A stretch of 38,510 nucleotides of DNA from an uncultured Lachnospiraceae bacterium (lineage in GTDB: Bacteria; Bacillota; Clostridia; Lachnospirales; Lachnospiraceae), in assembly GCA_947629525.1 (NCBI GenBank), contig CANREB010000024.1:1-38510 (forward strand), in the 5' to 3' direction. Shown here one piece after another: positions 34,893 to 38,510 of the stretch (the stretch's first letter is position 1; each line of letters begins with the position of its first letter). The translations under genes and the position numbers were made by a program. The notes under the pieces were generated by a model that saw only the letters and a program-made list of their open reading frames with translations, ran no database searches and had not been told where the DNA came from.

Positions 34893-36235
34893 TGGGCGAA
34901 TTTTTCGTGTTTTTGCTATGTTATATGTGGTATATTTTATCACTATATCGTTTTTGTAATCAATATTTGAACGGTTTTAAAATAGATAAAAGAATATTTG
35001 TGCCTCTGCTGTTTGCGATTGAGACGGCTGTCAGCTTAAGCGGCAGTGCCGGGTTTCCTTATATTTTGAGTGCAATATTGCACCATATATTGTTTACGGG
35101 ATTATTTTTGACAGCCGCTTCGGATACTGTCATGAAGAAGATTTTTGCGGCGTTTGTTTTGATTGCCGTTAGGACTTTTGCATGGAATTTTGGCTGTTCC
35201 TTTTTTTCCTGTCTTGTATTGATTTTCCAAAAACGGATGACAGGCGGGCAGATGATCAATATAGAGCCGTGGCTGGACGGCGTGATTGCAGCTGCCGCTT
35301 ATATTCCGGTCATTACGGCACAAAATATTTTAAGGAAAAAAATGGATTCGGTGTTTGATTTCAAAACAAACAGCTGGTATCTCATGACGTCTGTGCTGTT
35401 GATCTGCATGGCTGCAGTAGTGGATATTGCCAACTGGGGAGCGAGCAACGGAATTATGGTGGTATCACATATGGACAGCGCGATAGGCGGAAGCTTGTAT
35501 TACGACCAGATTTTCAGTCATATCGAAATATGTATCCTGTCCGTTTTGACAGCGTGTATTGCTGGCGGATTTGTTTTTTTTATGAATAAAGTCTCTATAG
35601 AACAGCGGCAAAAGGAATGGTACAATTCACAGATCCATTTTTATAAAATGCTGAACGGGCAGTATTCACAGATGGAGCGCCTGCGCCATGACATGAAAAA
35701 TCATGTGCTTTCTCTATATGGTCTATGGAAGGGCGGAGAATGGGATAAAATGGGAAATTATCTGGAGACGATGGCAGAAAGAGGAAACATTGATACCGGA
35801 GATGAGGCAACGGGCAGCAAGGCGGTGGATGCTTTGCTGTATGAGAAAAAGCAACAGGCAAAGCAAAGAAACATATCCTTTGCATCGGATGTGGTAATTC
35901 CAAAAGAATGTACAGTCAATGAATTTGATTTGTGCGTTCTGTTTGGAAATATTTTGGATAATGCGTTAAATGAATGCGGCAGGATAGACGAACGCCATTC
36001 CCCATTTATAAATATTATGTCGTATAAGGTGAAAAAATGTCTGTTGATTTCTGCAGGCAACAGTACTGTTATGAAGAACCAAAAAGAAATGAAAAAAGGT
36101 ATCGGATATTTGAATATTGAAGATGCAATTCGTAAATATAATGGAACATTTCAGATCAAGGTTAAGGACGGTAGATTTGAAATAGATATTCTGCTGCCAT
36201 TTTCTGACGGATGTGACACCAAACAGACCATTTAA
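34892..36235 (+). CDS. GHKL-domain sensor histidine kinase (pair 4)
   Basis: A 447-residue membrane sensor kinase. About six hydrophobic segments cover residues ~1-230. A helical linker leads to the phospho-acceptor motif RLRHDMKNHVLSLYG, and the GHKL domain has LFGNILDNALNEC and KKGIGYLNIEDAIRKY. The ATG at 34892 overlaps the regulator 4 stop by one base. The ligand is unknown. The charged-protein gene follows after 85 bp. Confidence 0.92.
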   Translation: MGEFFVFLLCYMWYILSLYRFCNQYLNGFKIDKRIFVPLLFAIETAVSLSGSAGFPYILSAILHHILFTGLFLTAASDTVMKKIFAAFVLIAVRTFAWNFGCSFFSCLVLIFQKRMTGGQMINIEPWLDGVIAAAAYIPVITAQNILRKKMDSVFDFKTNSWYLMTSVLLICMAAVVDIANWGASNGIMVVSHMDSAIGGSLYYDQIFSHIEICILSVLTACIAGGFVFFMNKVSIEQRQKEWYNSQIHFYKMLNGQYSQMERLRHDMKNHVLSLYGLWKGGEWDKMGNYLETMAERGNIDTGDEATGSKAVDALLYEKKQQAKQRNISFASDVVIPKECTVNEFDLCVLFGNILDNALNECGRIDERHSPFINIMSYKVKKCLLISAGNSTVMKNQKEMKKGIGYLNIEDAIRKYNGTFQIKVKDGRFEIDILLPFSDGCDTKQTI

Positions 36236-36320
36236 TACAAAATAATGAAGATATATCAGAAAATGACGAAATAAGCTATGCAGGGATTTACAATGCAAAG
36301 TATTTTAAGGAGGTAGCGGA

Positions 36321-36839
36321 ATGAATACGAAAACAATGGAAGGGCTCGTGGGAGCAAAAACAAATATGGAAATGGTAAATACGCCTTTTCGTGTCTATAA
36401 GCAGGCAAGACTCAAGGGCGATACGGAAACAATGGAACGTGCCATGGGATATGTGAATGAATTTTCGGAAAAAGCAGAGTCGTATAAAGCGAAAGCTGAC
36501 GAAGGAATGAAAGAGGACGCAAAAGAAGCAAGGGAAAAAGCAGAGCAGGAACGCAAACAGGCAATTGAAAAACGCAGAGAAGAACGTAAAGATTCAGAGA
36601 AAAAGCCGGAAGAAAGCAAAGCTAAAAACGAAGAAAGTAAAATGGATTCGGTTGAAATCAGCGAGGATGGCAAAGTACTGCAAAAAGAAACTGTGACAGA
36701 GAAAACGGTGGATGCAGAAGTGCAAAGTCAAAAGCCCGCGGCGCAAGAACCGGTTACATATGTAAAGGCAGATACCAATATTGTGGAAACTTCACCAATG
36801 AAAGAAATGAAAGGCGCATCGGTAGATTGTTCGGTATAG
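36321..36839 (+). CDS. Lys/Glu-rich helical protein, companion of pair 4
   Basis: A 172-residue protein of unknown function without signal peptide. The N-terminal ~45 residues look folded (MEGLVGAKTNMEMVNTPFRV, ETMERAMGYVNEF). A long Lys/Glu/Arg helix follows (AKEAREKAEQERKQAIEKRR), then a disordered tail with DSVEISEDGKVLQ and a C-terminal Cys-Ser-Val. AAGGAGG lies 7-8 nt before the ATG. It occupies the same place after a regulator/kinase pair as the proteins at 5950-6663 and 30992-31657, but shares composition more than sequence with them. Confidence 0.75.
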   Translation: MNTKTMEGLVGAKTNMEMVNTPFRVYKQARLKGDTETMERAMGYVNEFSEKAESYKAKADEGMKEDAKEAREKAEQERKQAIEKRREERKDSEKKPEESKAKNEESKMDSVEISEDGKVLQKETVTEKTVDAEVQSQKPAAQEPVTYVKADTNIVETSPMKEMKGASVDCSV

Positions 36840-36897
36840 CTGCAGAAGAAGGGGAAAAATGCCATCCGCGCGAAAAATACAGTTTTGTCTGATTGTC

Positions 36898-36926
36898 TTG
36901 ATTTCAACAATCAAAACAATTATAAT
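36898..36926 (+). promoter_or_regulatory. LysR gene promoter with overlapping T-N11-A palindrome
   Basis: TTGATT (36898-36903), 17-bp spacer, TATAAT (36921-36926). The -35 is the left arm of TTGATT/AATCAA (36898-36914), the usual LysR-box form. Confidence 0.6.
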
Positions 36927-36959
36927 TTTACTGAAACAAAAAAGAGGTGGGGGCTGCCT

Positions 36960-37856
36960 ATGAACATCAATAACATCAATTTCACATCTTTTATGCGCGT
37001 GGCGGAGGCAGGAAGCTTCAACAAGGCGGCAGAGGATCTGCACATCACATCCACTGCGCTGATCAAGCAGATCAACCTGCTGGAAAGCGATTTGGAAATA
37101 CGACTCTTTGATCGGACTCATAGGGGGATTAAGCTGACAAAGGCAGGCGAGTCGCTTTATAAAGATGCAAAGTACATCACGGAGTACTGCAAAGAAGCGG
37201 TTGTCCGCGCCAAAAACGCAGAACGGGCGCAGGAGCAGGTAATCCGTATCGGCACGTCGCCCATTATGCCGGCGCAGATGCTGATGGATCTGTGGCCGAA
37301 GATCCATGAACATTGTTCGGATGTAAGCTTTAAGCTGGTTCCTTTTGAAAATACATCAGACAATGCAAGGGAAATCCTGAAAAATTTGGGACAGAATATT
37401 GATGTGGTGACGGGTTTTGTGGACGAGCTTTTGATGGGTCAGAGAAACTGTGATGGTTTGCTGATTGAAAATGAACCGATCTGCTGCGCGGTGCCGATTT
37501 CCCATCCGCTTTCGGTAAAGGAGAAACTTTCAGTGCAGGATCTGTACGGGCAGGATCTGATGATGATTCATCGGGGATGGTGCCGTCACATGGATGATTT
37601 GCGAGACGACCTGACGGAACACCATCCACAAATCAACCTCGTGAATTTTGATTTGTATGATGTGGGTGTTTTCAATCAGTGTGAACAAAATCAGGATATT
37701 TTGGTTGTAATTAAAAGCTGGAGCATGGTGCATCCTTTGATGAAAGTGATACCGGTGGAGTGGGATCATGTTATGCCAGTGGGGATTCTGTATTCTCCGC
37801 AGCCGACGAAGGTCGTCAGCCGTTTTCTTTCCGCACTGGAAAAGGTGCTGACCTGA
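36960..37856 (+). CDS. LysR-family transcriptional regulator
   Basis: A 298-residue LysR-type regulator. The N-terminal winged helix-turn-helix is FMRVAEAGSFNKAAEDLHIT with LIKQINLLESDLEIRLFDRT. The rest is the two-lobed effector domain (VIRIGTSPIMPAQ). The ATG at 36960 has GAGGTGGGGG upstream; the longer frame from 36885 starts inside the promoter. A palindromic T-N11-A element overlaps the -35, which suggests autoregulation. The target may be the downstream lipoprotein genes; no effector can be inferred. Confidence 0.92.
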   Translation: MNINNINFTSFMRVAEAGSFNKAAEDLHITSTALIKQINLLESDLEIRLFDRTHRGIKLTKAGESLYKDAKYITEYCKEAVVRAKNAERAQEQVIRIGTSPIMPAQMLMDLWPKIHEHCSDVSFKLVPFENTSDNAREILKNLGQNIDVVTGFVDELLMGQRNCDGLLIENEPICCAVPISHPLSVKEKLSVQDLYGQDLMMIHRGWCRHMDDLRDDLTEHHPQINLVNFDLYDVGVFNQCEQNQDILVVIKSWSMVHPLMKVIPVEWDHVMPVGILYSPQPTKVVSRFLSALEKVLT

Positions 37857-37889
37857 GTTGCAACCTCTGGTTATAACTGATAAACAAAT

Positions 37890-37918
37890 CGAGACTTCTT
37901 TGGAAGTCTCGGTTTTTT
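37890..37918 (+). terminator. Terminator after the LysR gene
   Basis: CGAGACTTC (37890-37898) pairs with GAAGTCTCG (37903-37911), loop of 4, then a run of T's. Confidence 0.85.
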
Positions 37919-37944
37919 TATAATACAATACAGAGGTGATGTCA

Positions 37945-38224
37945 ATGAAACGGTTTTTTGAGGCAGGTCTGGCTGTCTTGTCTCTTATGTTCTTATTTTG
38001 TGCCTGTGGCAGGGAGAAGTCAGTGGTACAGGAGCATCCTGCGGAATCTGCCATTCCACCCACAGTCGCGGGCGAACCGGAGGCTTGCTGCGATGTCCGA
38101 TGCGGGCATACCGACAGAGTTTCACGCCTATGAGGGACTTTCCCACGGCTTCGGGCTGGGTACGGGAACTGTAGCCGATGGCTGGATTGATGATGCTGTA
38201 GCATTTTGGGAACAGCAGATGTAA
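37945..38224 (+). pseudogene. Remnant of a lipoprotein alpha/beta hydrolase (acetylesterase-like)
   Basis: The 5' part encodes a lipoprotein signal (MKRFFEAGLAVLSLMFLFCAC) with AGAGGTG 6 nt upstream. It runs ~60 codons, then stops. From about 38080 another frame encodes what looks like the C-terminal end of a secreted esterase (AGIPTEFHAYEGLSHGFGLG, WIDDAVAFWEQQM), including the catalytic His of the fold in SHGFG. The middle of the enzyme, with the nucleophile Ser, is missing. The simplest reading is a gene that lost most of its body by an internal deletion. Neither piece should be functional as an esterase. Confidence 0.7.
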
Positions 38225-38333
38225 AGCAGTTATAACTTTTGGTATGAACTGGTGAACGGATAGAGACTTCTTTACCGTTTCTTATTCCATTATAATAAAA
38301 ATAACAAAAAGCAGTTTGAAAGGAGCATGTGAC

Positions 38334-38510
38334 ATGAAGAAAGCAGTCGTGTTGCTATTAAGTTTTATCATGTTGCTTTCCCTAGCAGCCTGTGGGAATA
38401 GCAGCTTCGGTACGGGCGGAAATTCCGAAACGGATGCCGGATATTTTCATGTCATGGGATATGAGATCGGCATCGTGGACGGCGATCTGGCACAGGCGTT
38501 ACGGGAACTG
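38334..38510 (+). CDS. Lipoprotein, 3' end beyond window
   Basis: The first 59 codons of a lipoprotein gene cut by the window edge. The signal peptide (MKKAVVLLLSFIMLLSLAAC) has lipobox LAAC with Cys20, followed by a Gly/Ser/Asn-rich linker and HVMGYEIGIVDGDLAQALREL. AAGGAG lies 8 nt before the ATG. The function cannot be judged from this fragment. Confidence 0.8.
   Translation, partial: MKKAVVLLLSFIMLLSLAACGNSSFGTGGNSETDAGYFHVMGYEIGIVDGDLAQALREL

Noticed and set aside
37530..38204. 224-codon leftward frame across the LysR end and esterase remnant
   Set aside because: It runs through the LysR coding end, the terminator and the remnant, and has no recognisable domain.
1..38510. tRNA, rRNA, CRISPR, insertion sequence or prophage
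   Set aside because: No cloverleaf, spaced repeat array, transposase or phage gene was recognised on reading both strands; a covariance-model search was not possible.

Overview
The window looks like a chromosomal segment from a spore-forming, low-to-mid-GC Clostridia, most likely a Lachnospiraceae gut bacterium. The evidence is the Firmicutes-type block hup, rqcP, yabP, yabQ, divIC, spoIIE, tilS, hpt, ftsH, the CotS-like and YabP/YabQ spore proteins, an OFA-type transporter, acetate kinase, and repeated GHKL/LytTR two-component pairs. I saw no tRNA, rRNA, CRISPR array, insertion sequence or prophage. The taxonomic placement is inference.

Layout. 1-2.1 kb: LytTR regulator/GHKL kinase pair 1, reading leftward. 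2.3-5.9 kb: a 77-aa protein, an OFA-family MFS transporter and, divergent from it, a soluble PocR-domain mini chemoreceptor with an aquaporin-family channel. 5.9-9.1 kb: two-component pair 2 and a downstream charged coiled-coil protein. 9.1-13.7 kb: cardiolipin synthase, DUF3737 protein and PatB-type aminotransferase in one operon, preceded by a second soluble mini receptor. 13.7-22.3 kb: the conserved housekeeping/sporulation block ending in ftsH and a DEAD-box helicase. 22.4-28.7 kb: PEGA lipoprotein, nitrilase-family hydrolase, CotS-like kinase, CCA-adding enzyme, acetate kinase. 28.7-31 kb: alpha/beta hydrolase and a divergent HD-GYP protein. 31-36.8 kb: two-component pairs 3 (leftward) and 4 (rightward), head to head, each followed by its own charged protein. 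36.9-38.5 kb: a LysR regulator, a collapsed lipoprotein-esterase remnant, and a lipoprotein cut by the window edge.

The most notable system is the set of four response regulator/kinase pairs. Three of them (2, 3, 4) are followed, same strand, by a gene for a Lys/Glu/Gln-rich protein with no signal peptide. For pairs 1, 2 and 3 I find tandem direct repeats (period 20-21 bp) both upstream of the regulator gene and just after the kinase gene. In all six cases a -10-like hexamer starts about 31 bp beyond the near repeat. Repeat sequence differs between pairs but is alike within a pair. This looks like several insulated, self-activating LytTR circuits that each drive their own companion gene. Pair 1 predicts a further target gene just left of the window. 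The ligand, the role of the charged proteins and actual binding are unknown.

Other points: kinase 3 has an apparent one-base frameshift in a 7-T run; SpoIIE lacks its membrane domain but keeps a promoter with the 21-bp spacer known from Spo0A-activated spoIIE; the HD-GYP protein has lost its HD histidine; the aquaporin-family protein has altered NPA motifs.
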